Assembly: GCF_030161555.1 (NCBI RefSeq)
Contig: NZ_BSUK01000001.1
Span: 558,001 to 622,000 of the forward strand
Source: Luteimicrobium album
GTDB lineage: Bacteria; Actinomycetota; Actinomycetes; Actinomycetales; Cellulomonadaceae
Direction of reading: 5' to 3'
Length of the DNA: 64,000 bases
Below are positions 8,868-16,965 of the stretch, piece by piece (position 1 is the first letter of the stretch; each line of letters begins with the position of its first letter). Both the position numbers and the translations under genes were made by a program. The notes under the pieces were generated by a model that ran no database searches, was not told the DNA's origin, and saw only the letters and a list, made by a program, of their open reading frames with translations.

Positions 8868-10382
8868 GCGGATTCTCGTGGTGGTCGCAACACCGTGATG
8901 GTTTAGACGCTGGTCAGTAGATCACGGAGGCGCTCGGCTGGGGTGTCCCAGTCGAGGGTCTTTCGTGGTCTGCCGTTGAGCTCTTGGGCGACGTGCTCGA
9001 GATCCTCAGGGCTGTAGATCGACAGGTCGGTGCCCTTGGGGAAGTACTGGTGCAGGAGCCCGTTGGTGTTCTCGTTCGATCCGCGTTGCCAGGGCGAGTG
9101 CGGGTCGCAGAAGTAGACCGGGACGTTCGTGGCGATCGTGAACTGCTTGTGGGCGGCCATCTCGGTTCCCTGGTCCCAGGTCAGCGAGGCCCGCAGATGG
9201 GCGGGCAGGGCCGCGATCAGCGGGACCAGGACGTCCCGGACCTCTTCAGCGCTGTGCCCGCCCGGCAGGTGCCCGAGCAGGACATACCGGGTGCTGCGCT
9301 CGACCAGGGTCACGATCGCGGACTTCGAGGCGGTGCCCACGATCAGGTCACCTTCCCAGTGCCCGGGCACGGCCCGGTCTTCGACCTCCGCGGGCCGTTC
9401 GGAGATCATGATCATCTCGTCCACGAACCGGGGCGTGCGCTGGTCCGCTTTCTTGTGGGGTTTGCGGCGGGTGCGTCCGGTGCGCAACGCGTTAGCGACC
9501 TCGCGGCGCAGGCCGCCGCGGGCCTGGACGTAGATCGCCTGGTAGATCGTCTCCGTACTCACCCGCATGTCCTCCTGGTCGGGGAACTCCTTGGCAAGAG
9601 CATGGCTGATCTGCTCCGGGGACCACCGCTCGGCGAGCTTGCCGGCCACGTACTCGCGTAACGGCCCGTCGGTCGCGAGCTTGGACGCCTTGAACCTGGG
9701 CCGGGACGCGGCCCAGGCACGCTGGGCCGCATAGGGCAGGTAGACCCCGTCGGTGCTACGGGCATCGAGCTCGCGTTTGACCGTCGAGGCCGGCCGGCCC
9801 AGCTCACGCCCGATCGCCCGCAACGACGCACCGGCGCGGTGCAGGTCCGCGATCAGCTCCCGCTCTGCCAACGTCAAGAACCTGCGGTCCAGGACCGCTT
9901 CCACCTCGGCGAGCGACGGATCAACAGGGACATCGACGCGGGCATCGACGAGAGCGGTCACGCCACCAGACTCGTCCCCGCCACGGGCCCGGTCCGGGTA
10001 GACCCGACCGGCCCCGACCCAACGCACGCCCCGGTCCCACTCCTGGGCCGTGCGCACATGGATCCCGACCCGCCCCGCCGCCTCGGCTCGCGCGACCCCA
10101 CCCGCCCGCAAACGCTCGTACTCGGCCCGCCCCGGATGAGGCGCCCGCCGCACCCCGAGCTTGGCACCCGAGGGCCCCCGCCCCCGGATACCCAGCTTCT
10201 TCGTCCACGTGAACGCCGTCGCCGGGTGCACCCCGACCTCCCGCGCGGCACCCGTGATATTCCCGTCCAACCGATCAAGCGCAGCGAAGAACGCCTTCCT
10301 GACCTCCACCGACACCAACGTCCTCTTCGACCCCAACGCAACTCCCAACAGCCAGAGTGTTGCGGGGACCGCTAGAACCCGC
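8868..10382 (-). mobile_element. IS30-family insertion sequence
   Basis: A single IS30 transposase gene is bounded by 26-bp imperfect inverted repeats at 8868-8893 and 10357-10382, about 19 of 26 matching, both ending in CGCAACAC towards the gene. Similarity continues outward for another 32 bp on each side (8836-8867 and 10383-10414). This means either longer terminal repeats, or insertion into a pre-existing palindrome. IS30 elements are known to prefer palindromic targets. The outer 21-mer also occurs without IS30 at 21075-21126, which favours the target-palindrome reading. I cannot define a target duplication with confidence. Confidence 0.75.
8903..10348 (-). CDS. IS30-family transposase
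   Basis: 481 residues, intact. The N-terminus has HTH-type segments ('NITGAAREVGVHPATAFTW'; 'GASLRAIGRELGRPASTVKR'), followed by the IS30 integrase core. Catalytic acidic residues are in 'GHWEGDLIVGT' (D), 'TWDQGTEMA' (D) and 'RGSNENTNGLL' (E), the family's DDE triad. 'WSPEQISHALAKEFPD' and 'VSTETIYQAIY' are further IS30 hallmarks. It is longer than the ~380-residue archetype because of an extra N-terminal helix-turn-helix region, common in actinobacterial members. Since the frame and triad are intact, the element may be active. Confidence 0.95.
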   Translation of the reverse strand: MGVALGSKRTLVSVEVRKAFFAALDRLDGNITGAAREVGVHPATAFTWTKKLGIRGRGPSGAKLGVRRAPHPGRAEYERLRAGGVARAEAAGRVGIHVRTAQEWDRGVRWVGAGRVYPDRARGGDESGGVTALVDARVDVPVDPSLAEVEAVLDRRFLTLAERELIADLHRAGASLRAIGRELGRPASTVKRELDARSTDGVYLPYAAQRAWAASRPRFKASKLATDGPLREYVAGKLAERWSPEQISHALAKEFPDQEDMRVSTETIYQAIYVQARGGLRREVANALRTGRTRRKPHKKADQRTPRFVDEMIMISERPAEVEDRAVPGHWEGDLIVGTASKSAIVTLVERSTRYVLLGHLPGGHSAEEVRDVLVPLIAALPAHLRASLTWDQGTEMAAHKQFTIATNVPVYFCDPHSPWQRGSNENTNGLLHQYFPKGTDLSIYSPEDLEHVAQELNGRPRKTLDWDTPAERLRDLLTSV

Positions 10383-10441
10383 CTCGCTCAACGGGTGCAC
10401 AACCCCGTGCTCGGCACGCAAGGGACCTGACCCCCGGCGCC

Positions 10442-10594
10442 ACCGTGACCATCGACGAGCGGAACGTCACCGTCGGCGAAGGTGAGAGACGGCCGAGCGG
10501 GTGGGTGCGGGGAGGTGGTGAAGGGCGTCAAGGAGTGCGCACGGCCCCCAGGGCCGAAGCACGACAGCCCGAACCACCTCGCCGCACCCACCCG
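10442..10594 (+). repeat. structured intergenic repeat, copy A (hairpin 10497-10594)
   Basis: GTCACCGTCGGCG-type 21-bp-period repeats (10442-10486) are followed by a 98-bp hairpin. The outer arms are 23 bp, starting GCGGGTGGGTGCGG and ending CCGCACCCACCCGC, with a single mismatch. The inside reads GAAGGGCGTCAAGGAG, GCACGGCCCCCAGGGCCG, GCACGACAGCCCGA. The inner pieces also pair: GGGCGTC with GAC-A-GCCC, GTGC with GCAC, GGCCC with GGGCC. The same core recurs at 21.2, 37.7 and 55.7 kb. Confidence 0.8.
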
Positions 10595-10640
10595 CGAACC
10601 CGACCACGACACCGCACCCACCCGCGAACCCGACCACGAC
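10582..10640 (+). repeat. 30-bp tandem duplication, two units
   Basis: The units at 10582-10611 and 10612-10640 are identical apart from the last base, each starting CCGCACCCACCCGCGAACCC. The first half is the right arm of hairpin copy A, so the arm and its 3' flank were duplicated. It lies just upstream of the permease gene. Confidence 0.85.
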
Positions 10641-10694
10641 CCACGAGGCCCACCCCGCACGCGAACGTCACCGGTGGCCGGTAGGTTCGGGCGG

Positions 10695-11351
10695 GTGGCA
10701 GCCAACCCGTGGTTCTCGTGGGACTACGTCACCGCGAACTGGGACGCGATCCGTGAGGCGCTGATCATCCATGCGTCGTTGACCGTCGAGGCGGTCGCCA
10801 TCGCGATCGTCGTGTCCGTGCCTCTCGCGGCGCTGGCGACGCGCGTGCGCTGGCTGGCGGGGCCGGTGGTGGGGTTCGCGTCGACGCTGTACACGATCCC
10901 GTCGCTCGCGCTCTTCGCGATCCTGGCGCCGTTCATGGGGATCGGGCGCGCGCCGGTCCTGCTGGGCCTGGTGCTGTACGCACTGGTGATCCTGGTGCGC
11001 ACGGCGGTCGCGGCGCTGCAGGGCGTGGACCCGGCCGTTCTGGACGCGGCGCGGGGACTGGGCTACGGCCGGGCCCGGCGGTTCTGGACGGTCGAGCTGC
11101 CGAGCGCACTGCCGGGCATCGTGACGGGGGTGCGGCTCGCCACCGTGTCGACGGTCGCGCTGGTCACGGTGGGGGTCGTCGTCGGGTACGGGGGTCTGGG
11201 GAATCTGTTGTTCCGCGGCTTCCAGAGCTTCTACCGGGCGGAGATCACGACGGCGACGGTCCTGTGCCTCCTGCTCGCCCTGGTCCTGGACGTGCTGCTG
11301 TGGCTGGTCGGGCGTGCGCTCACGCCGTGGCTGCGTGGGAGGGCCGCATGA
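10695..11351 (+). CDS. osmoprotectant ABC transporter permease
   Basis: 218 residues, five to six membrane helices of the BPD_transp_1 fold. The cytoplasmic EAA-type loop 'DAARGLGYGRARRFWTVELP' contacts the ATPase. 'YTIPSLALFAILAPFMGIGR' and 'VGYGGLGNLLFRGFQ' are typical of OpuCB/OpuCD-like glycine-betaine permeases. The GTG at 10695 ('VAANPWFSWDYV') is chosen because everything upstream in frame is repeat DNA. The stop overlaps the next ATG (ATGA), so the two permeases are translationally coupled. Confidence 0.88.
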   Translation: MAANPWFSWDYVTANWDAIREALIIHASLTVEAVAIAIVVSVPLAALATRVRWLAGPVVGFASTLYTIPSLALFAILAPFMGIGRAPVLLGLVLYALVILVRTAVAALQGVDPAVLDAARGLGYGRARRFWTVELPSALPGIVTGVRLATVSTVALVTVGVVVGYGGLGNLLFRGFQSFYRAEITTATVLCLLLALVLDVLLWLVGRALTPWLRGRAA

Positions 11352-12046
11352 ACGTCGTGCAGGAGGCGATCACCTGGCTCAACGACCCGCTCAACTGGTC
11401 GGGGCCGGGCGGCATCTGGGCCTTGACGCGTGAGCACCTGCTGATGACGCTCGCCGCGGTGCTGCTCGCGTCGGTCGTCGCGATCCCGCTCGGCATCTGG
11501 CTCGGGCACAGCCACCGGCTGCAGCGTGGCGCGGCGGCCGTCATCGTCGTGGCCAACACGACGCGTGCCCTCCCGACTCTCGCGATCATCATCATCCTGG
11601 CGACCGCGGGCCTGTTCGGGGACACCGCGACGGTGATCGCGGCGGCGGTCTTCGCGCTCCCGGTGCTCCTGTCGACGACGTTCACGGGCGTGCGGGGCGT
11701 GGATCCCGCCGTGACCGACGCGGCCCGCGGGATGGGCATGGGCGGCGGGCGCGTCGTGGGGCGGGTCGAGCTGCCGCTCGCCGTGCCCTACCTGGCCGCG
11801 GGCCTGCGGACGACGATCGTCCAGGTCGTCGCGACGATCCCGCTCGCGGCGCTCGCCGGGGGCGGCGGCCTGGGCCAGATCATCTCGCTCGGGTTCGGGA
11901 CGCAACGCTACGGCCAGGTGCTCGCGGGCGGCGTGATCGTGGCCGTGCTGTGCCTGCTCGTCGACGGCGTCCTCGCGCTCGTCCAGCGGGCGGTGACGCC
12001 GGCCTCGGTGCGGGCCGAGTCGCGCGCGGCGGCGCGCGCCGTGTGA
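11348..12046 (+). CDS. osmoprotectant ABC transporter permease
   Basis: 232 residues, BPD_transp_1 fold. The coupling loop is 'DAARGMGMGGGRVVGRVELP'; 'NTTRALPTLAIIIILATAGLFG' and 'LAGGGGLGQIISLGFG' (in parts) match the second permease of OpuC/Ehu-like compatible-solute importers. It starts within the stop of the preceding permease and is followed after 99 bp by the binding-protein gene. It forms a heterodimeric channel with its neighbour and presumably uses the ATPase at 7.7-8.7 kb. Confidence 0.88.
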   Translation: MNVVQEAITWLNDPLNWSGPGGIWALTREHLLMTLAAVLLASVVAIPLGIWLGHSHRLQRGAAAVIVVANTTRALPTLAIIIILATAGLFGDTATVIAAAVFALPVLLSTTFTGVRGVDPAVTDAARGMGMGGGRVVGRVELPLAVPYLAAGLRTTIVQVVATIPLAALAGGGGLGQIISLGFGTQRYGQVLAGGVIVAVLCLLVDGVLALVQRAVTPASVRAESRAAARAV

Positions 12047-12145
12047 GCCGTCCGGGCCCGACGACGGCGCTCGCCGGCCTCGTTCGCGGCGCCCGGCGGG
12101 CGTATCCCGGTTGCCTGTGTCGGTGGCGGGCGGTCGAATGGGGCA

Positions 12146-13162
12146 ATGCGTACCCGAACACTCGCCGCAGGACTCTCGGCCGTCGCGCTCGCGTCGGTCC
12201 TCGCCGCGTGCGGCCAGGCCGGTTCGTCGGGCTCCCACCCGACGTCCTCCGCCAACGCCTCGAACGCCTCCGTCCCGACCTGTGAACCTGTCGCGGGCGA
12301 CACGCTCGTCGTCCTCGAGGACGACAAGTTGCTCCAGAACGCCGACAACGTCATCCCGGCCCTCAACGCGAAGGCCGTCGCGGACGACGACGCCATCATC
12401 CCGTTGCTCGACACGGTCTCGGCCGCGCTCGATACCCCGGGGCTCATCGCCCTGAACAAGGCCGTCGACGTGGACCGTCAGACGTCGACGCAGGCCGCCC
12501 AGGACTTCGTCGACCAGCACCAGCTCGCCGCGAAGGACAGCTCCGCGGGCAAGGGCACCAAGGTCACGATCGGTGCCTCGAACTTCTCGGAGTCCGCGAC
12601 GCTCGCGAACATCTACGCGGACGTCCTGAAGTCGGCCGGCTACTCCCCGACCGTCCGTGACGTCGGCTCACGCGAGACGTACCTCAAGGCCCTCGAGAAC
12701 GGCCAGCTCACCATCGTCCCCGAGTACACGAGCACCCTCACGACGTTCATCAACGCGGCCAAGAACGGCGCGGACTCGACGAGCCCGGCGAGCGGCGACC
12801 TCGACAAGACGGTCGCGGCGCTCACCGACCTCGGCAAGCAGGTGGGCCTGGTCTTCGGCAAGCCCGCCGCCGCACAGGACCAGAACGCCTACGCGGTCAC
12901 GACGGCGTTCGCCGACAAGAACGGCGTCAAGACGCTGTCGGACCTGGCGGCCAAGTGCGGCGGCCTGATCCTCGGCGGCCCGCCGGAGTGCACCACCCGC
13001 GACTACTGCCAGCCGGGCCTCGAGAAGGTCTACGGGCTGCAGTTCGCGAGCTTCAAGCAGCTCGACACGGGCGGCCCGTTGACCAAGGCGGCGCTGCAGA
13101 AGGGGCAGATCACGATCGGTCTGGTGTTCAGCTCGGACGGTCAGCTCGCGTCGACGAGCTGA
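12146..13162 (+). CDS. glycine-betaine-type substrate-binding lipoprotein, apparently circularly permuted
   Basis: 338 residues. Signal peptide with lipobox 'ASVLAACG' (Cys22). Residues ~138-338 are an OpuAC/ProX-type domain: 'VTIGASNFSESATLANIYAD', 'VPEYTSTLTTF', 'ILGGPPECTTRD', 'TGGPLTKAAL', 'IGLVFSSDG'. In standard relatives that last strand continues into 'VVLEDDK...DNVVPVV...LNK.VDVD'. Here exactly that segment ('TLVVLEDDKLLQNADNVIPA' to 'LIALNKAVDVD') sits at residues ~53-127, ahead of the first lobe, and the protein stops after 'SSDGQLAS'. A terminator hairpin follows immediately, so the C-terminus is not a truncation artefact. Substrate: quaternary-amine osmolyte by family, unproven. 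Confidence 0.88.
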   Translation: MRTRTLAAGLSAVALASVLAACGQAGSSGSHPTSSANASNASVPTCEPVAGDTLVVLEDDKLLQNADNVIPALNAKAVADDDAIIPLLDTVSAALDTPGLIALNKAVDVDRQTSTQAAQDFVDQHQLAAKDSSAGKGTKVTIGASNFSESATLANIYADVLKSAGYSPTVRDVGSRETYLKALENGQLTIVPEYTSTLTTFINAAKNGADSTSPASGDLDKTVAALTDLGKQVGLVFGKPAAAQDQNAYAVTTAFADKNGVKTLSDLAAKCGGLILGGPPECTTRDYCQPGLEKVYGLQFASFKQLDTGGPLTKAALQKGQITIGLVFSSDGQLASTS

Positions 13163-13179
13163 CCCGCCCACGGCCCGGA

Positions 13180-13222
13180 ACGGCCGCGGCCCGCCACCTC
13201 TCGGGTGGCGGGCCGCGGCCGT
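13180..13222 (+). terminator. Rho-independent-type hairpin after the binding-protein gene
   Basis: Perfect 19-bp stem ACGGCCGCGGCCCGCCACC with its complement at 13204-13222 and a 5-base loop. It starts 17 bases after the stop at 13162 and lies between two convergent genes, so it probably serves both. There is no long T tract, as is usual in high-GC actinobacteria. Confidence 0.8.
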
Positions 13223-13267
13223 CTGCGCGAGGGACGTCGGAGAGTCGGGCTGCCGCGGAGGGCGCCG

Positions 13268-13862
13268 TCAGAGCCCGTCGCGGTCCGGGTTGAGCGTCAG
13301 CAGCATGTGGCCTCGCACGGCGCCCTCGGGTCGCAGCGAGGGGTCGGTGCTGCGCCCGGCGAACCGCTCCAGCAGCGCGAGCGCGTCGTGGGCGAGCTGC
13401 TCCATCTCGTCGGCGGTCGCCCAGATGCCGGCGGTGGACACCGTGACGGCGCGCACCCATGCGGGAGGCAGCGGCCTCGGGTCGGTGAGGAACTCGGTGA
13501 GGCGTGCGGCCTCGTGCTGGACGTACCCGGCGGAGATGACGCCCGACTGGCGCACCGCCGTCGCGTCGTTCGCGTCAGGCTCGATGCTGCGCTTGCGGTG
13601 CGCCGAACGCCACGGCTTCTCGCGCCCGCGGGGCTCGGCGCGCTCGACGTACCCGGCCTTCTCGAGCGAGCGCAGGTGGAAGGAGCAGTTGGCGACGGTC
13701 TGGTCGGTCCGCTCGGCGATCTCGCTCGCCGTCGCCTCGCCGATCTCGTCGAGGATCGCGAGGATCTCGATGCGGAGGGTGCGCCAGGGCCCGCAGCATC
13801 GCGGGGTCGCTCGTGGTGAGCGACTCCTGCGACGAGATGCTGGTGCGCTTGGTCTGGGTCAT
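13268..13862 (-). CDS. ArsR-like winged-HTH regulator (frame break)
   Basis: About 198 residues. 'SDPAMLRALAHPLRIEILAI' leads into a winged helix 'EIGEATASEIAERTDQTVAN' then 'CSFHLRSLEKAGYVERA', the ArsR/HTH_20 pattern. A helical C-terminal domain follows, with 'EMEQLAHDALALLERFAGRS'. The reading requires one base restored in the GGG run at 13777-13779. The start ATG at 13862 has a GAGGAGG ribosome site. It is second in an operon behind a 52-residue protein and a periodic operator array, which it may bind itself. No metal-binding Cys pair is evident, so the effector is unlikely to be a metal. Confidence 0.78.
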
Positions 13863-13872
13863 CCGTGCCTCC

Positions 13873-14031
13873 TCAGCGGCCCCACCACAGCGAGGCGGTG
13901 TCGCGGTACCGTTCCGCGTCCTGCTCGGCCCGCTGGCGGGCGAGCGCCGCGTCGTGGCGGCGGGTCTCCTCCGCGCGGTTCGCGGCGCGGTACGTGGTGG
14001 TGGTGCGGGGTGCGTGCTGTCGTCCGAACAT
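13873..14031 (-). CDS. small charged hypothetical protein (52 aa)
   Basis: MFGRQHAPRTTTTYRAANRA begins a short, very charged, helix-forming protein (Arg, Glu, Ala rich; ends 'YRDTASLWWGR'). It has a good ribosome site (GGGAGG) before ATG 14031, and its stop is 10 bases before the HTH gene start. It lies directly downstream of the 14-bp operator array, so it is the first gene of the regulated transcript. No family recognised. Confidence 0.6.
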   Translation of the reverse strand: MFGRQHAPRTTTTYRAANRAEETRRHDAALARQRAEQDAERYRDTASLWWGR

Positions 14032-14073
14032 GATGGCCTCCCTGAGCGTCCGCCGGGTCCCTCGCGACCCGAC

Positions 14074-14151
14074 ACACGCAACACTAGTTGCGCAACATCC
14101 ATTGCGCAACCCCTATTGCGCAACCCCTATTGCGCAATGGATGTTGCGACC
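14074..14151. promoter_or_regulatory. 14-bp-periodic array of TTGCGCAA palindromes
   Basis: Perfect TTGCGCAA sites start at 14088, 14102, 14116 and 14130, exactly 14 bp apart. Half-matching sites fall in phase at 14074 (ACACGCAA) and 14144 (TTGCGACC). The consensus unit is ATTGCGCAACCCCT. The array sits 43 bp upstream of the small-protein/HTH operon start (14031) and 14 bp beyond the stop of the oxidoreductase gene. It looks like a cooperative multi-site operator, probably autoregulatory. Confidence 0.8.
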
Positions 14152-14165
14152 AGTGTCCGGCCGCC

Positions 14166-15713
14166 TCAGAGCCCGTACGTCTCCAGGAGCCGCAGCCACA
14201 CCTCGCTCACCGTCGGGTACGCCGGCACGGCGTGCCACAGCCGCTCGAGCGGCACCTCCCCGACGACGGCGACGGTCGCCGCGTGCAGCATCTCCCCCAC
14301 CTCCGGCCCGACGAACGTCACGCCGACCAGCACCCGTCGGGACTCGTCGACGACCGCGCTCACCCGGCCCGCGAACGACTTCCCCGTGACGTGCGCGCCC
14401 GCGACCCAGCCGAGGTCGTACTCGACGACGCGGACCTCGAGCCCCGCCTCGCGCGCCTTGCGCTCGCTCAGCCCGACCCACGCGACCTGCGGCCGGGTGA
14501 AGACGACCTGGGTCTGCGCCGCGTGGTCGGCGCTCGCCGCGAACCGGCTCCACGGCTCGGCCGCCCGCGCGGCGGCACGGTTCTCGTCCGTCGCGGGCAC
14601 CGGCACCCCGTCCCCGGACTTCCCGCCGTCCTCGGGCGAGGCTCCGAACGTCGCCGCGATGACGTCGCCGGCGACGCGTGCCTGGTACTTGCCCTGGTGC
14701 GTCGTCGCGACGCGCCCCGTCACGTCGCCGGCGGCGAAGAGCCAGCCGCCGTCGACGCCCCGGACCCGCATCGCGTCGTCGACCTCGAGGCCGCGCGCGA
14801 TCTCGCTCAGACCGACGGTGTCCAGCCCGACGTCCTGGGTGCGCGGGACCCGCCCGGTCGCGACGAGCAGCTCCGCGGCCGTGACGTCGTGCTCACCCGA
14901 CCCGTCGCCGTACGTCACCGTGACCGGCCCCCGACGCCGTCGCGCGCCACCCGCACGGGCGACGCGCCGAGCCTCACGTCGACGCCGAGCTCCCGGAGCG
15001 AGTCGGCGACCGCCTCGCCCGCGAACGGCTCCGCCGCGCCGAGCAGCCCGTGCCTCACCAGCAGGGTCACGTGCGCCCCGAGGTCCGCGTACGCCGTCGC
15101 CATCTCGCACGCGACGACGCCGCCACCCACGACCACCACCGACGACGGCACCTCCTCGGCAGCCGTGGCCTCACGACTGCCCCACGGCGCGGCCTCGGCC
15201 AGCCCGGGCACCTCCGGCAGGACGGGCACGCTGCCGGTCGCGACCGCGACCGCGTACCGGGCCTCGACGACCGTGCGCTTCCCGTCCGGGTCGGTCACCT
15301 CGACCCGGCGCGACCCGACGACCCGCCCGTGCCCGCGGAGCAGCGCGATCCCGGCGCCGTCCAGCCACTCGACCTGGCCGGCGTCGTCCCAGCCCGAGGT
15401 GACCTCGTCGCGCCACGCGAGCACCGGCGCGGGATCGATCGCGGGAGCGACGGTCAGCCCGGGGACGTCCTTCGCGGCCGCGAGCGCCGCCCCGGGACGC
15501 AGCAGGGTCTTGGACGGCATGCACGCCCAGTACGAGCACTCCTCCGACCAGCTCCGCCTCGACGATCGCGGTCGAGAGACCGGTGCGGCCGGCGCGGTCG
15601 GCGATGTTCTCGCCGACCGGACCGGCGCCGATGACGACGACGTCGTAGCGGAGGGTGCCGGCGTCGCCGGCCTGACGGGTGCTCTCGCCCTGGGGGCTGC
15701 TGTTCTCGGCCAT
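14166..15713 (-). CDS. FAD-dependent pyridine nucleotide-disulfide oxidoreductase (two frame breaks)
   Basis: About 515 residues repaired. FAD Rossmann motif 'YDVVVIGAGPVGENIADRA'; redox disulfide in 'ECSYWACMPSKTLLRP' (C-x4-C then PSK); NAD(P) motif 'VVVVGGGVVACEMATAYADL'; second FAD motif 'GWLFAAGDVTGRVATTHQGKY' (in parts); C-terminal dimer domain ending 'VPAYPTVSEVWLRLLETYGL' with the His-Glu-like 'HAVPAYPT..E' region. It is of the dihydrolipoamide dehydrogenase/mycothione reductase/MerA type, but the exact substrate is uncertain. Breaks lie near 15548 and in the CCCCC run at 14928-14932. Start ATG 15713 ('MAENSSPQGEST'). Confidence 0.82.
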
Positions 15714-15799
15714 GGCCCCATCGTCACCCGGGCCCCGTCCCAGCGCGCCCGGGGTAGTCCCTGGTCGACCCCCGGGCCCGTGCGTGGGGTGTCCGGGGG

Positions 15800-16886
15800 T
15801 CAGCTCAGCGCGACGCTCCCGCTGCCGGTCGGGACGAGCTCGACCCACGTCTCGCCGGGCGCCAGGAGGACGTCCTCGCCGTCGGCGGTCACGCGCAGCA
15901 CGGCGCCGGTGGACTTCTTGGTCCACGTCCCGGTCACGGCCTTGCCGCCGGACAGCACGGTGGCGGAGCCGGTGCCCTCGAGCACGGTGTCGGGGACGGG
16001 GTTGCCGGCCGGGTCCTTGTACTTCGTGTTGACGACCTTGACGCGCAGCACGACGACGTTCACCCCCGACAGGCGCACGCCGTCGGCCGACTTCGACGGC
16101 ACGCCGCGCTCGTCGCGCAGGTACACCTTCTTGCTCGCGTCGTAGGTCCAGCCCGGCACGTAGCCGCCGGACATGTGGATGGTGGCCTTGGTCGCGGCCT
16201 TCCCGGAGGTCACCGCCGTCGACTGCTCGAGCGACCGGGCGAACCGAAACTGCTCGGGCGGGGCGCCGCCGTCTTGGACGTGTCGGCCTGCGCGAAGAGG
16301 TCCTTGGTGTCGGCGAACACGTTGTGCGGGGCGACGCGGTTCGGGTCGCGGTGGAAGCCCGGGCTGCCGCCGTCCATCGTGATGACCTGCGAGACCTTCT
16401 TGGCCGCGTTGACGAACGGCGGCTGCCCGCCGGAGAACGCGAACAGCCCGTGCAGGGTGCGACCACCGCCGCGTCCATGGGGCGGACGGACCGGATCGGC
16501 TCGATGCGTGACGGCGTCTTCGACTGGAAGACGGCGAGGAAGCGCGTGATGCCGCCCTCGACGACCTCCTCCCACACCGTGTCGGCCTGCTCGAGCCCGT
16601 ACTGGGGGCGGGCGTCGGTCGAGTTCTCGATCTTCACGGCGAGCGCCGGGCGGTCCGCGACCTTGTCGGTCTTGACGCCGGTGAGCGGCCACACGGTCGG
16701 CGTCGCGGGGCTCGGCGGGGCGGTCTTGTCCGCCGTGGGGACGCCGCCGGTGACGGTCTCGGTCGGCGCGGGGGACTTGCTCCCCGAGCACCCGGCCACG
16801 AGCCCCACCGCCGTGACGGTCACCGCGACCAGCGCGGTCCGTGCGCCGCGGCGCAACCGGGCGGGCGTCGTCGTCGCAGCGTGCAT
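15800..16886 (-). CDS. DUF3048 lipoprotein (YerB-like), two frame breaks
   Basis: About 362 residues. Lipobox in 'VTAVGLVAGCSGSKSPAPT'. The N-terminal DUF3048 domain includes 'RPALAVKIENSTDARPQYGL', 'ADTVWEEVVEGGITRFLAVF' and 'IEPIRSVRPMDAAV'. The C-terminal domain has 'VPGWTYDASKKVYLR' and 'VRLSGVNVVVLRVKVVNT', ending 'TWVELVPTGSGSVALS'. Frames are restored by one C/G each at 16455-16457 and 16260-16263. The ATG 16886 has a GAGGAG ribosome site. The family's function is unknown; it is an outward-facing anchored protein. It is divergent from menE across 79 bp. Confidence 0.82.
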
Positions 16887-16965
16887 GTCCACTCCTCGCT
16901 CGACCGTTCTCGCGCACACCCTACGTGCGCGCGGACCGCATCCGCCGGACGCCTACGCTGGACGG

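Noticed and set aside
10482..10695. Protein extension upstream of the first osmoprotectant permease (reading through hairpin copy A)
   Set aside because: The same peptide-like reading recurs wherever the repeat occurs, including in strands without a gene. It is repeat DNA read by chance, so the permease start was set at 10695.
14074..14151. CRISPR or replication-origin iterons
   Set aside because: Units are 14 bp with no spacers, there are no cas or rep genes nearby, and the array sits at a regulator promoter.
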